Source: Bradyrhizobium guangzhouense (GTDB lineage: Bacteria > Pseudomonadota > Alphaproteobacteria > Rhizobiales > Xanthobacteraceae). Taken from it: a stretch of DNA of 64,000 nucleotides. Position 1 is the stretch's first letter; every line of letters starts with the position of its first letter. Shown one piece after another: positions 48,758 to 62,392 of this stretch. The stretch spans positions 3,286,001 through 3,350,000 of the forward strand of contig NZ_CP030053.1 of the NCBI RefSeq assembly GCF_004114955.1, in the 5' to 3' direction. Below the pieces are notes generated by a model, which was not told the origin of the DNA, ran no database searches, and worked only from the letters and a program-made list of their open reading frames with translations. A program made the position numbers and the translations under genes.

Positions 48758-49618
48758 ATGCAACAGCCCGGCGGACACGAGCAAAACGCCGACCAGATCG
48801 CCTATTGGAACGGGCCGAGCGGGCAGCGCTGGGCCGATCGCCATGCGGCACAGGAGACCATCCTCGGACCGATCGCGGAGGTCCTGATCGACCGCGCCCG
48901 GCCGAAGCCTGGCGAGCGTGTTCTCGACGTCGGCTGCGGCTCGGGTGCGACGACCTTTGCTTTCGCAAGGGCTGTTGCACCTGACGGATTTGCGCTCGGC
49001 CTCGATGTGTCCGAGCCGATGCTGTCGCAGGCGAGGGCGTTTGCGCCAAAGGGGCTGCCGCTCGATTTCGTGCTGGCGGATGCGACGGTGTATCCGTTTG
49101 AGCCGGCGAGCTATGATCTGCTCGCCTCGCGCTTCGGCGTGATGTTCTTTGCCGATCCCATTGCGTCCTTCACCAATCTCCGCCGCGCGCTGAAGCCGAC
49201 GGGACGACTTGCGTTCGTCTGCTGGCGCGAGCCGAAGGAAAATCCGTGGATGATGGCGCCGCTGATGGCGGTCTACAAGCACGTGCCGAAGATGCCGCCG
49301 GTCGGGCCGGAGGAGCCGGGCCCGTTCGCGTTTGCTTTCGAGGAGCGCGTGATGCGCATCCTCAAGGGTGCAGGCTTCGCGGACGTGGCGATGGAGCCGC
49401 ACAATCTGCCGATGGACATTGCCATCGGCGGCGGGCTCGATGCTGCCGTCGACGGCTCCTTGCAGATCGGCCCCGCCAGCCGTGCGCTGCAGGGCCATCC
49501 GCCGGAGACGGTCGCGGCCGCCAAGGCGTCGATCCGCGAGGTGCTCGCGCCGTTCGTGAAGGGGCAGAACGTGGCGCTGCAGGGCGCGATCTGGATCGTG
49601 ACGGCGAGGGCGGGATAG
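48758..49618 (+). CDS. Class I SAM-dependent methyltransferase (Methyltransf_11/25 type)
   Basis: 286 residues from ATG 48758, with GGAGG five bases upstream. The SAM motifs run in order: GERVLDVGCGSGATTFAFARAV, FALGLDVSEPMLSQAR, LDFVLADATVYPF, YDLLASRFGVMFFADP and LKPTGRLAFVCWRE. The substrate is unknown. It is divergent from the acyltransferase and convergent with the metal-efflux operon. Confidence 0.88.
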   Translation: MQQPGGHEQNADQIAYWNGPSGQRWADRHAAQETILGPIAEVLIDRARPKPGERVLDVGCGSGATTFAFARAVAPDGFALGLDVSEPMLSQARAFAPKGLPLDFVLADATVYPFEPASYDLLASRFGVMFFADPIASFTNLRRALKPTGRLAFVCWREPKENPWMMAPLMAVYKHVPKMPPVGPEEPGPFAFAFEERVMRILKGAGFADVAMEPHNLPMDIAIGGGLDAAVDGSLQIGPASRALQGHPPETVAAAKASIREVLAPFVKGQNVALQGAIWIVTARAG

Positions 49619-49669
49619 GGAGTCGGCTCAAACGCCGTTGCTGCGCGTGGCGTGCGCTACATACTCAGT

Positions 49670-49695
49670 GTCGTCCCGGCCTTCGCCGGGACGAC
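49670..49695. terminator. Perfect hairpin between convergent genes
   Basis: An 11-bp perfect stem GTCGTCCCGGC/GCCGGGACGAC with a CTTC loop. Similar hairpins occur in the dispersed palindromic elements of this window, so it may be a repeat fragment serving as a terminator. It has no long T-run. Confidence 0.65.
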
Positions 49696-49721
49696 CGCGG
49701 AGGTCTGAGCTGCAGACACCC

Positions 49722-54879
<5,158 letters not shown>

Positions 54880-54883
<4 letters not shown>

Positions 54884-56154
54884 CGCGCGCTCTCCCGGGC
54901 CAGCGCAAAGGGATTGCCGACGAGGCCCTCGATGGTGGCGACGCCGACGTGGAAATTCTGCAGCGCTTCCTGCTCGCGCAGCCGCGCCTGCGTGACGCTC
55001 GCATGGGCATCCAGCACTTCGAGCAGGGTGAAGCGGCCCTGGCCGTAGCCTTGCGAGATCGCGTCTGCCGCTTCGCTCGCCTTGGGGATGGCGGTCTCGC
55101 GCAGCACCGCGAGCTCGCGCAGCGAGCCCTGGAGCGAGTCGTAGGCGCGGCCGGCGATCACGATCAGCGCGTTGCGATTGGCCTCGCGCTCGGCCCTGGT
55201 CTTGGCGAGGCTCTCTTGCGCCGAGAGGATGTTGCCCTGGTTCTGGTCGAACACCGGGATCGGCACCGAGACGGTGAGACGCAGCGCGTCGTCATTGGTC
55301 TCATTGAAATGACGCCAGCCGGCGGCGATCCGGACGTCGGGATAGGGTTTGAGCCGCGCCATCAGCAGCTCGGCATTGCGCTGCGCATAGACCGCAGTCC
55401 AGCGCACCAGTTGCGGATTGGCATCGATCGCCGCGACCACCGACTGGAAGGTCGGCGGCCGTCCCGTGGTGTCGAGCCGGCCGGAGACCTCGCCGAATTT
55501 CGCCTGGGGATCACCCATCAGCACGGCGAGCTCGCGCCGGGCGCTCGCCAGCGTCGCCTTGAGGCGCTCGCGGTCGGCCTTCACCAGCGCGGAAGCGACC
55601 TCGGCGCGGCCGGTCTCGGCCGGCGAGGAGGCGCCGGCTTCGACGCGGCGGTGCAGGAGCGGCGTCAGCCTGTCGATCGCCGCAATCTGCTCGTCGAGAA
55701 TCTGGATGCGCCGCTGCGCGCCGAGCACGCTGAGGAACGCGATCGCGGTCTCCGACAGCACTTCCAGCCTGATCGCCTTGCGCTGGATCGCGGCGACCTC
55801 GATGCCGGCCGCGCCGGCCGCGATCCGTGCCTCGCGCTTGCCGAACAGCTCGAAAGCCTGGCTGATCTGAAGGGTGGTCTCGGCCGATTTGATGCCGCGA
55901 TAGGCGCCCGAGCCGAATGAATTGTCCTGCTCATAGGACAGTTCCGGGTTGAGCAGGGCGCCGGCCTGGATGCGCTGGCCCGTGGCGATGCCGACATCGC
56001 GCTCCGCTGCCGTCAGGCGCGGGCTCGCGGCCAGCGCGCGCGATAGCGCGGCGCGCATGGTCAGGGTCTGGGCGTGAGCGTGCTGCGTCAGCCAGGGGCT
56101 GAAGATAACAGCCATTGCGCCCAAAAGGCGCACGGCAGTCCGTCTGCAAGACAT
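54880..56154 (-). CDS. czcC: TolC-like outer-membrane efflux channel of the metal pump
   Basis: 424 residues from ATG 56154, with AGGT eight bases upstream; a start at 56190 would add 12 unlikely residues. A signal peptide ending in HAHAQ precedes two repeats of the outer membrane efflux domain with long coiled coils (LSRALAASPRLTAAERDVGIATGQRIQAGALLNPELSY and the C-terminal half). This is the trimeric exit duct. First gene of the overlapping pump genes. Confidence 0.92.
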
Positions 56155-56210
56155 GAAGGTGACCTGTGAACAAGAGCATCGTGGGCGCACGCGGCGCCGG
56201 GCTGATCAGT

Positions 56211-56642
56211 TCAGGTCAGGTGTTTGGGAGGCGGGGAGTCGGTATCGGACGCAATGCCCACCAGTGCAGGCGCACGCTGTGCGACCGGCGCGGCGACGAT
56301 GTCGGTTGCGGCGCCGGATTGCAGCGGCTGCACGACAGCGACGGCGAAGCAGCCGTGGCAGTGATGCCCCGCCAGCCCCTTGTGATCGCCGTGGCCGTCA
56401 ATACCGTTGTCGAGGAGCGATGCGATCTCCGAGCCGCCCGAAGGGCTGGTGACATCGATGTCGTGCGCGCCATGGAGAACGCCCGCGAGCAAATAGATAG
56501 TCGCCACCACGATAGCCACCAACCCACGCCAGTTGCGCAGAGAGCAAAAGCTATGGGGGCGGCGGGTCGGGGTCACTGTAGCGCTCGGTTCCTGATCCGC
56601 CTCCGGTAGCACGGCGGCCGGAACAGTGTCGACCCGCAACAT
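56211..56642 (-). CDS. His-rich single-span protein at the head of the metal-efflux operon
   Basis: 143 residues from ATG 56642; the frame is open further, but the extra part would translate a terminator-like hairpin. After a polar N-terminus comes one transmembrane helix (GLVAIVVATIYLLAGVLHGA), then a periplasmic His/Cys-rich patch (DGHGDHKGLAGHHCHGCF) suited to metal binding, and a Pro/Ala-rich tail. No known domain. Position 57 bases before czcC suggests a metal chaperone or sensor for the pump; this is inference. Confidence 0.6.
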   Translation of the reverse strand: MLRVDTVPAAVLPEADQEPSATVTPTRRPHSFCSLRNWRGLVAIVVATIYLLAGVLHGAHDIDVTSPSGGSEIASLLDNGIDGHGDHKGLAGHHCHGCFAVAVVQPLQSGAATDIVAAPVAQRAPALVGIASDTDSPPPKHLT

Positions 56643-56682
56643 TATTACGTGTGGGGAACTTGATGTCGTAAGCCCTCCAACG

Positions 56683-56720
56683 AAAAGGCCCCAGCCGGCG
56701 CTGACCGGCTGAGGCCTTTT
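56683..56720. promoter_or_regulatory. Terminator-like hairpin in the leader of the metal-efflux operon
   Basis: AAAAGGCC-C-CAGCCGG-N6-CCGGCTG-AGGCCTTTT forms a long nearly perfect stem with a T-run on both strands. It lies 41 bases upstream of the first efflux-operon start, so minus-strand transcription would meet it before the genes. It could be an attenuator or the end of a short independent transcript. Confidence 0.6.
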
Positions 56721-56868
56721 GTGCTCACAATCTTCATCCGTTGGGACTTGCTGGGACAATTCGGCGCGCGCTGGTTCGTTCCTGCGACGCGCAAAATTTA
56801 GGAACGTTCTCCGGTCCCCCTCATTAGCGCCGGAGCGTTTGAGGAGAGCTTTTGAGGAGGAAGGGACT

Positions 56869-56943
56869 ATGGACGGACTGATTTATCTGATCGGCCTGAT
56901 CGTCGTGATCATGGCGATCTTGTCGTTCTTCGGCCTGCGTTGA
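56869..56943 (+). CDS. 24-residue membrane microprotein
   Basis: The ORF reads MDGLIYLIGLIVVIMAILSFFGLR: one hydrophobic helix with almost no soluble part. A very strong Shine-Dalgarno (GAGGAGGAAGGGA, 56854-56866) lies three bases from the ATG. It ends ten bases before the next gene on the same strand, so the two are likely cotranscribed. Strong translation signals and uniform membrane character argue for a real single-pass microprotein that may partner a larger membrane protein such as its neighbour. Confidence 0.65.
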   Translation: MDGLIYLIGLIVVIMAILSFFGLR

Positions 56944-56953
56944 GAGAACCGCT

Positions 56954-57847
56954 ATGGCGATCGAAACTCTTGTGCAGGATAATCTGATGGAAGGCGGCAT
57001 CATTGCTGCCGAGGAGCGGCGGAGCATCCAGTGGAGCTCCGTCATATCAGGCGCTCTCGCGTCAGGCGCAATGTCGTTCATCCTGGTCAGCTTTGGCGTG
57101 GCCATCGGCCTCGGTGTCAGCTCGGCCTCGCCGACCTGGCGCGATGCCTCGGCCGCGCTGGCGCTGTTGTCAGGACTGTATCTGATCATCCAGGCGATCG
57201 TCAGTTTTGGCTTCGGTGGCTACATCGCCGGCCGCACGGCTCGGCCAGCGCCTGCCTTGGCGACGATCGAGGACGACGGCGAGCGGCGCGACGGGCTGCA
57301 CGGGCTGACGTCATGGGCCTTGGCCGTGCTGATCGGTGCGGCGCTGCTGGCCATCATCGGCGCCGCGGCGATCGAGCGTTCGCCGATCCGGAGCGGAGCC
57401 GGCAACGCGACCTCCGCCGAACCGTTGCTCAGCTACGAGCTCGACAAGCTGTTCCGCGCCCCACGCCGACCGCCTAATACCGACATGCGGGAAGCCCGGG
57501 CCGAAGCCGGCCGCATCCTTCTGACCACATCGAGCCACAGCGGCATCAGCGTCGATGATCGTGCCTATCTCGTGCAACAAGTCGCTGCGCTGACCGGGTT
57601 GGGTGCGCCCGACGCCGAGAAGCGCGTCGACGCATCGATCGTCGAGGCACATGCCGCGATCAATCGCGCCAGGCGCAATTCGGTGATCGTCGCCTTCTCG
57701 ATTGCAGCGGCCGCCCTGATCGGCGCCGCCGTGGCTTGGGCTGCGGCCGTGGCCGGCGGGCGTCACCGCGATGGTGAGCCGCTGCCGAACTGGATGGCCA
57801 GCTCCAACCGCTTCCATCGCGGCCGGCGCGCCATGCCGGTGCCGTAG
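56954..57847 (+). CDS. Polytopic membrane protein of unknown function
   Basis: 297 residues, with GAGAG seven bases upstream. Hydrophobic segments lie at about 30-55, 67-92, 118-140 and 240-265; the stretch between is a polar, Ala/Arg-rich domain (RAPRRPPNTDMREARAEAGRIL...). The first two helices are Gly/Ala/Ser-rich (SSVISGALASGAMSFILVSFGVAIGLGV). No transporter or enzyme motif is recognised. It follows the 24-residue gene by ten bases. Confidence 0.7.
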   Translation: MAIETLVQDNLMEGGIIAAEERRSIQWSSVISGALASGAMSFILVSFGVAIGLGVSSASPTWRDASAALALLSGLYLIIQAIVSFGFGGYIAGRTARPAPALATIEDDGERRDGLHGLTSWALAVLIGAALLAIIGAAAIERSPIRSGAGNATSAEPLLSYELDKLFRAPRRPPNTDMREARAEAGRILLTTSSHSGISVDDRAYLVQQVAALTGLGAPDAEKRVDASIVEAHAAINRARRNSVIVAFSIAAAALIGAAVAWAAAVAGGRHRDGEPLPNWMASSNRFHRGRRAMPVP

Positions 57848-57854
57848 CCGGCCT

Positions 57855-58445
57855 TCAGTCGCGGCTGGCGCGTTCGAAGCTGGTGCAAAGCTGCTCGGTT
57901 TCGTGAAGGGCGAGTTGGGCTCGATGAAGCCGGCACCGAAACTGGGTGTCGGTGCGCGCCTTATTCAGGCGCGCGTCGGCGCTTCTTCGAAGAAAAATAC
58001 AGTCGCTGCAACGACCGGCGCTGGTTTCGAAGCGTGGTGCGTCGATACGGTTCAGAATTTCGTTCAACGCGTTCCTGAGCTTCAGGCGATCTTCCGCAAC
58101 CAGGGTCGCGATCGCGTTCGCCATGCCGCTGATTGGATCGTGCTGGGCAAGCAGTTTGTTCCCTTCCGGGGTCACGCAGAGCATCACCGACCGCTTGTCG
58201 CTGGGCGCAGGTTCGCGGACCACATATAATTTGTCCTCCAGGGTCTTGATGATCTGTGACGCGGTCGCCCGGGTTGTGCCGATATAGTCGGCGACGGCCG
58301 TCGGGGACTTCGAGAATCTGTTGGCACGCGCGAGGAATCGCAGCGCCTTCCATTCCCGGTCGCGCAATCCGCGCAGATCGTCCGGCACCTGGCAGGCGCC
58401 CGCCGCCTGAACCAGCAACTCGACTGTTTCGCGTATGAGGGGCAT
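57855..58445 (-). CDS. MarR-family regulator with a C-terminal Cys cluster
   Basis: 196 residues from ATG 58445; a longer frame upstream is not family-like. The wHTH shows in KSPTAVADYIGTTRATASQIIKTLEDKLYVVREPAPSDKRSVMLCVT. Beyond the usual fold the tail has Cys146-x2-Cys149, Cys171 (with His174) and Cys187: a possible Fe-S or metal site absent from most MarR proteins. An FNR/FixK-type box lies 70 bases upstream of the start, so the gene may be induced at low oxygen. It is convergent with the membrane protein before it and divergent from an AraC regulator. Confidence 0.85.
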   Translation of the reverse strand: MPLIRETVELLVQAAGACQVPDDLRGLRDREWKALRFLARANRFSKSPTAVADYIGTTRATASQIIKTLEDKLYVVREPAPSDKRSVMLCVTPEGNKLLAQHDPISGMANAIATLVAEDRLKLRNALNEILNRIDAPRFETSAGRCSDCIFLRRSADARLNKARTDTQFRCRLHRAQLALHETEQLCTSFERASRD

Positions 58446-58514
58446 GATCAGCTCGGATAAGGGCGGATGGAGGTTGGCATGCAGACGGCAGCGCCCGGCC
58501 GGCGGCGGCTTTCG

Positions 58515-58528
58515 TTGACCCAGATCAA
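58515..58528. promoter_or_regulatory. FNR/FixK-type box
   Basis: TTGACCCAGATCAA is TTGA-N6-TCAA, the symmetric core recognised by FNR, FixK2 and related CRP-like regulators. It lies 70 bases upstream of the Cys-tailed MarR gene, a distance compatible with activation at about -41. It is 163 bases from the AraC gene on the other side. Confidence 0.7.
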
Positions 58529-58691
58529 GGGTGGACAAGGTTGCTGCCTGTGAATTCGCAGGCCAAGGGGCGACAAACGCTCGCAGAATCGATCGTGCCG
58601 CTCGTCTGTGATCTAGGAGAGTGCTGCGGTTCCGTCTTGTGATTACGAGCCGACGATTTGGTGATTGGGGTCAATCGCGATCGTTACTGCC

Positions 58692-59780
58692 ATGCACCAT
58701 GCAAACCGCTTTAGTTCCATCCCCAGCGCATCAGGCGGGATTGCGCGATTGGCATGCGCACGCGTTCGCGACGCCGGACGAGATCTTGCACAGATGGCGT
58801 CGCGGGCAGGGCTCGCGCTCGCGCTGATCGACGAGCCGGCCCGCCGGCTCGACGTGGCCACACAGATCAAGCTGCTTGATCTGGCAGCTCATGAGCTCGG
58901 CGACGAGCATCTCGGTTTCCATCTGTCGCAGGACTTCGATCTCCGCGAGATCGGTCTCCTGTACTACGTCATGGCGTCGTCGGAGACCGTTGCGGACGCG
59001 CTTCGCAATGCCGCGCGCTATAGCACGCTGAACAACGAAGGGATTCAGCTATCCATCGATCTCGATCGCGGCACTGCGATTGCGCTGCACTATCTGGACG
59101 TCGAGCGTCAGTCCGACCGCCACCAGGTGGAGTTTTGGATCGGCGCCCTGGTACGCGTGTGCCGGCGGCTCACCAACAACCGATTGGCGCCGCAGCAGAT
59201 CAGGGTGAGGCATCATCGTCCCGAACTTTCAGCCGGGCTCAAAAACTTCCTCGGCTGCGATGTCCACTTTGGATCTTATGCCGACGAGATCGTGTTTGCC
59301 GCGGGCACCGCGTCGCTTCGATCCGTCGCCGCGGACTCCTATCTCAACCGCTTGCTGTTGAATTACGCCAACGAGGCCCTTGGCAAGAGGCCACAGCCAC
59401 GATCGAGCCTGCGATCTCGCGTCGAGGAGGCGATCGCTCAAGCCCTGCCACATGGGCAGGCCAATGTCGCCATGATTGCGGGACGTCTCGGCATGAGCCG
59501 CCGGACGCTCGCTCGCGCGCTGGCGGAGGAGGGCGTGAGTTTCTCGGACTTGCTCGCCGGACTACGGTTGCTGCTAGCCAAACGCTATCTGAGGGAGCGC
59601 GAACTTCCGATCTCGCAGATCGCATGGCTGCTCGGTTATCGCGAGACAAGCTCCTTCACCAACGCCTTCGCCCGCTGGACCGGCTCGACCCCGCGGCAAT
59701 TTCGCATCACTCACGGCACCCGATCAAAGCCGTTTAATGGCCGGCGCGCGGTGAGTGAGCAGGGCAATCGCAGCAGGTGA
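58692..59780 (+). CDS. AraC-family regulator with Arabinose_bd-type N-terminal domain
   Basis: 362 residues from ATG 58692; TTG 58665 is also open. The N-terminal region (RRLDVATQIKLLDLAAHELGDEHLGFHLSQDFDLREIGLLYYVMASSETVADALRN) matches the OruR/ORF-type AraC sensor domain; the C-terminus has the double HTH: VAMIAGRLGMSRRTLARALAEEGVSF and ISQIAWLLGYRETSSFTNAFARWTGSTPRQFR. Such proteins usually activate a nearby catabolic gene on a small ligand; no target is obvious here. Confidence 0.9.
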   Translation: MHHANRFSSIPSASGGIARLACARVRDAGRDLAQMASRAGLALALIDEPARRLDVATQIKLLDLAAHELGDEHLGFHLSQDFDLREIGLLYYVMASSETVADALRNAARYSTLNNEGIQLSIDLDRGTAIALHYLDVERQSDRHQVEFWIGALVRVCRRLTNNRLAPQQIRVRHHRPELSAGLKNFLGCDVHFGSYADEIVFAAGTASLRSVAADSYLNRLLLNYANEALGKRPQPRSSLRSRVEEAIAQALPHGQANVAMIAGRLGMSRRTLARALAEEGVSFSDLLAGLRLLLAKRYLRERELPISQIAWLLGYRETSSFTNAFARWTGSTPRQFRITHGTRSKPFNGRRAVSEQGNRSR

Positions 59781-59782
59781 GC

Positions 59783-61030
59783 TTAAGCCTTCTCTTCCCA
59801 GATCATCGCCAGATGCACGATGGTCTGGACCGCCTTTTCCATGTCCTGGCGGCTCACCCATTCCAGCCGCGAATGAAACGCGTGCTCGCCCGCAAAGATG
59901 TTGGGGCAGGGCAGGCCCATGAAGGAGAGACGCGAGCCGTCGGTGCCGCCGCGGATCGCGGTGCGCATCGGGCGCAGGCCGGCTCGGCGGATCGCCTCGA
60001 TGGCATATTCGAGGATATGCGGGTAACGATCGATCACCTGCTTCATGTTGCGGTACTGCTCGCGCACCTCGAGCTTGTAGGTTGAGCGCGGGTACTCCTT
60101 CATCACGTCCTTGACGATGCTCTCGAGCAGGGCCTCCTTTTCCTTCAGCCCTTCCTCGGTGAAGTCGCGGACGATGAAGGCGAGCGTCGCCTGTTCCAGC
60201 GCGCCTTCGATGCCGACCGGATGCAGAAATCCCTGCTTGCCTGAGGTCGTCTCGGGCGAGCAGCCTTCCTTCGGCAGGCGCTCGACGATGGCCGCCGCGA
60301 TCTTGATCGCGTGCTCCATCTTGCCCTTGGCATAGCCTGGATGGGCGCTGACGCCGGTGATGGTGATGGTGGCGCCGTCGGCGGAGAACGTTTCGTCCTC
60401 GACGCTGCCGGCGCTTTCGCCGTCCATGGTGTAGCCGAAGTCGGCGCCAAGCTTCTTGATGTCGACATTGTCGACGCCGCGGCCGATCTCTTCATCCGGC
60501 GTGAACAGGATCCTGACGGCGCCGTGCTTCACGTCAGGGTTGTTGATGAAGAAATACGCGGCATCCATGATCTCGGCGACACCGGCCTTGTTGTCGGCAC
60601 CCAAGAGCGTCGTGCCGTCGGTGGTGATGATGTCGTTGCCGATCTGGTGCTTCAGCGCGGGATGCTCCGTGAAGCGGATCACCTGGCTGGTGTCGCCCGG
60701 CAGCGTGATATCGCCGCCGCGATAGTTCTTCACGATCTGCGGCCTGACGTTCTTGCCGGTGACGTCGGGCGAAGTGTCCATGTGCGAGCAGAAGCAGATC
60801 ACCGGCACTTTCTTGTCGGTGTTGGCCGGGATCGTCGCGTAGACATAGCCATAATCATCGAGATGGGCGTCCGCGACGCCCATGGCCTTCAACTCTGTCA
60901 CGAGAACGCGGCCGAGATCCTTTTGCTTCTCGGTCGATGGCGAGGCCGGGGAATTCGGATCGGACTGGGTGTCGATGGTGACGTAGCGCAGGAAGCGCTC
61001 GGTCACGGTATGCGTGAAGGTCAGGGACAT
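59783..61030 (-). CDS. pepT: Peptidase T (tripeptidase)
   Basis: 415 residues. M20 metallopeptidase motifs: ICFCSHMDTSPDV (His83, Asp85), TLLGADNKAGVAE, FTPDEEIGRG (catalytic and bridging Glu) and FAGEHAFHSRLEW near the C-terminus; GVSAHPGYAKGKM lies in the dimerisation domain. It removes the N-terminal residue from tripeptides in the cytoplasm. Its stop lies two bases from that of the convergent AraC gene. Confidence 0.96.
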   Translation of the reverse strand: MSLTFTHTVTERFLRYVTIDTQSDPNSPASPSTEKQKDLGRVLVTELKAMGVADAHLDDYGYVYATIPANTDKKVPVICFCSHMDTSPDVTGKNVRPQIVKNYRGGDITLPGDTSQVIRFTEHPALKHQIGNDIITTDGTTLLGADNKAGVAEIMDAAYFFINNPDVKHGAVRILFTPDEEIGRGVDNVDIKKLGADFGYTMDGESAGSVEDETFSADGATITITGVSAHPGYAKGKMEHAIKIAAAIVERLPKEGCSPETTSGKQGFLHPVGIEGALEQATLAFIVRDFTEEGLKEKEALLESIVKDVMKEYPRSTYKLEVREQYRNMKQVIDRYPHILEYAIEAIRRAGLRPMRTAIRGGTDGSRLSFMGLPCPNIFAGEHAFHSRLEWVSRQDMEKAVQTIVHLAMIWEEKA

Positions 61031-61148
61031 TTCTGGTCAAACCGCCGGGGCTTTGGGGAGCAGGTGTTGGGAAGCAGCCGGTATACCAGAAAGCGGGCGG
61101 CGTTGCGGCACCGGGGACGCCGGATCAGGCTTAACGAAGCGTAAGCGC

Positions 61149-61478
61149 TCAGATCGCCTCTTTCAGCTCCTTGACCGGACGGAACGCGACCTTCTTGCTG
61201 GCCTTGATGTGGATCGCTTCGCCGGTGGCCGGATTACGGCCGGTCCGGGCGGCGCGCTTGCGGACCTGGAGGATGCCGAGCCCGACGATACGGACACGGT
61301 CGCCCTTCTTGAGGTGCTTGGTGATCAGGTCGACCATATCGGTCAGGACCGCTTCGGCGTGCTTCTTGGAAAGGTCCTGGCTTTCCGCGATATCGGCGGC
61401 CAGGTGCTTGAGCGTGATGGTGGCGGGAGCGGTTGCCTTCTTCGCCGAATCCTTCTTAGCCGAGTCCTTCTTCGCCAT
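61149..61478 (-). CDS. HU-family histone-like DNA-binding protein
   Basis: 109 residues, with GGAGG six bases before the ATG. A Lys/Ala-rich N-terminal extension (about 18 residues of KKDSA repeats) precedes the HU fold: LAADIAESQDLSKKHAEAVLTDMVDLITKHLKKGDRVRIVGLGILQVRKRAARTGRNPATGEAIHIKASKKVAFRP. The RNPATGE arm inserts into the DNA minor groove. The basic tail resembles H1-like extensions of some alphaproteobacterial HUs. Confidence 0.92.
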   Translation of the reverse strand: MAKKDSAKKDSAKKATAPATITLKHLAADIAESQDLSKKHAEAVLTDMVDLITKHLKKGDRVRIVGLGILQVRKRAARTGRNPATGEAIHIKASKKVAFRPVKELKEAI

Positions 61479-61711
61479 GTCTGGCCTCCTCGATTCTTGC
61501 GGGGTCCCGGGGGAAGGCCGCGGAACCTTGCAAGTAACGGAAGGCGTAGACGATTCGGGACCGGACTGACTACATCGCGGGACGGGGAAGGCGCGGTCCC
61601 CGCACGTTGGCGGCGCGATACGGGACTATTCCGGCTGCCGATGCCAACGTCCTTGACTTCACAATGTCACGCCTTTAAGTCCCCCCTCGTTCCGCGCGGA
61701 CATCGCGTCAC

Positions 61712-61788
<77 letters not shown>

Positions 61789-61924
61789 TTTTTGGCAACA
61801 ATCTTCCCCATTCGCTCTCACCTCAGCATGCAGACCACGCTAGCCGCGGGATCTCGGTCGGCAAGTGAAGAATTCTCTTGTTTTGTCAAGATCTTACGTG
61901 CCGACCCTCAGTCGACATGGGAAA

Positions 61925-61953
61925 GCAAAAGGCCGCCTCACGGCGGCCATTGC
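61925..61953 (-). terminator. Rho-independent terminator of the 67-residue gene
   Basis: GGCCGCC-GTGA-GGCGGCC with a TTTT tail on the minus strand lies just after the stop of the small protein at 61980. Confidence 0.85.
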
Positions 61954-61979
61954 ATGTCAAACCGGACCTTTTTCAGCGA

Positions 61980-62183
61980 TTAGCGAATCTCGGAGGTGTC
62001 CGAGCTCGTGATGGCTACCGGCTTGCCGGCCTTGATCACATGGATGGACTGGGCGGTTTGGCTGAATTCGGCATTGGTGCGGGCTGCGATCCCGAAGGCG
62101 GCCACTGCGATGCCGGCCACCAGCGCCACCACCACGATCTTCAGGTGGGTACCCCGATCTGCAGAGTGAATTGAGTGGTTCAT
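61980..62183 (-). CDS. Small single-span membrane protein
   Basis: 67 residues, with GGGAGG six bases before the ATG. One transmembrane helix (LKIVVVALVAGIAVAAFGIAA) is followed by a polar periplasmic-side tail (AQSIHVIKAGKPVAITSSDTSEIR). Its own strong terminator supports a real gene. No domain is recognised. Confidence 0.75.
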   Translation of the reverse strand: MNHSIHSADRGTHLKIVVVALVAGIAVAAFGIAARTNAEFSQTAQSIHVIKAGKPVAITSSDTSEIR

Positions 62184-62392
62184 CGAAAGCCTCCCGACGG
62201 GCTTTGGCGCCGTCTGTAGGCTGATGTCTTAAGGAGCATCTGTTTCCGGATCGTTTCGCGGGTTCCGCAAAATGGTTTCATCTGGCCATTTCGTCGTGAG
62301 CCGTCTTACCTGCCGCGTAATCGCGCAGGCCCAATCCCACCGTCATGATCGCTTCCATCGGCCGCGAACTATCCGGCAAGGGAGAAGCACTC

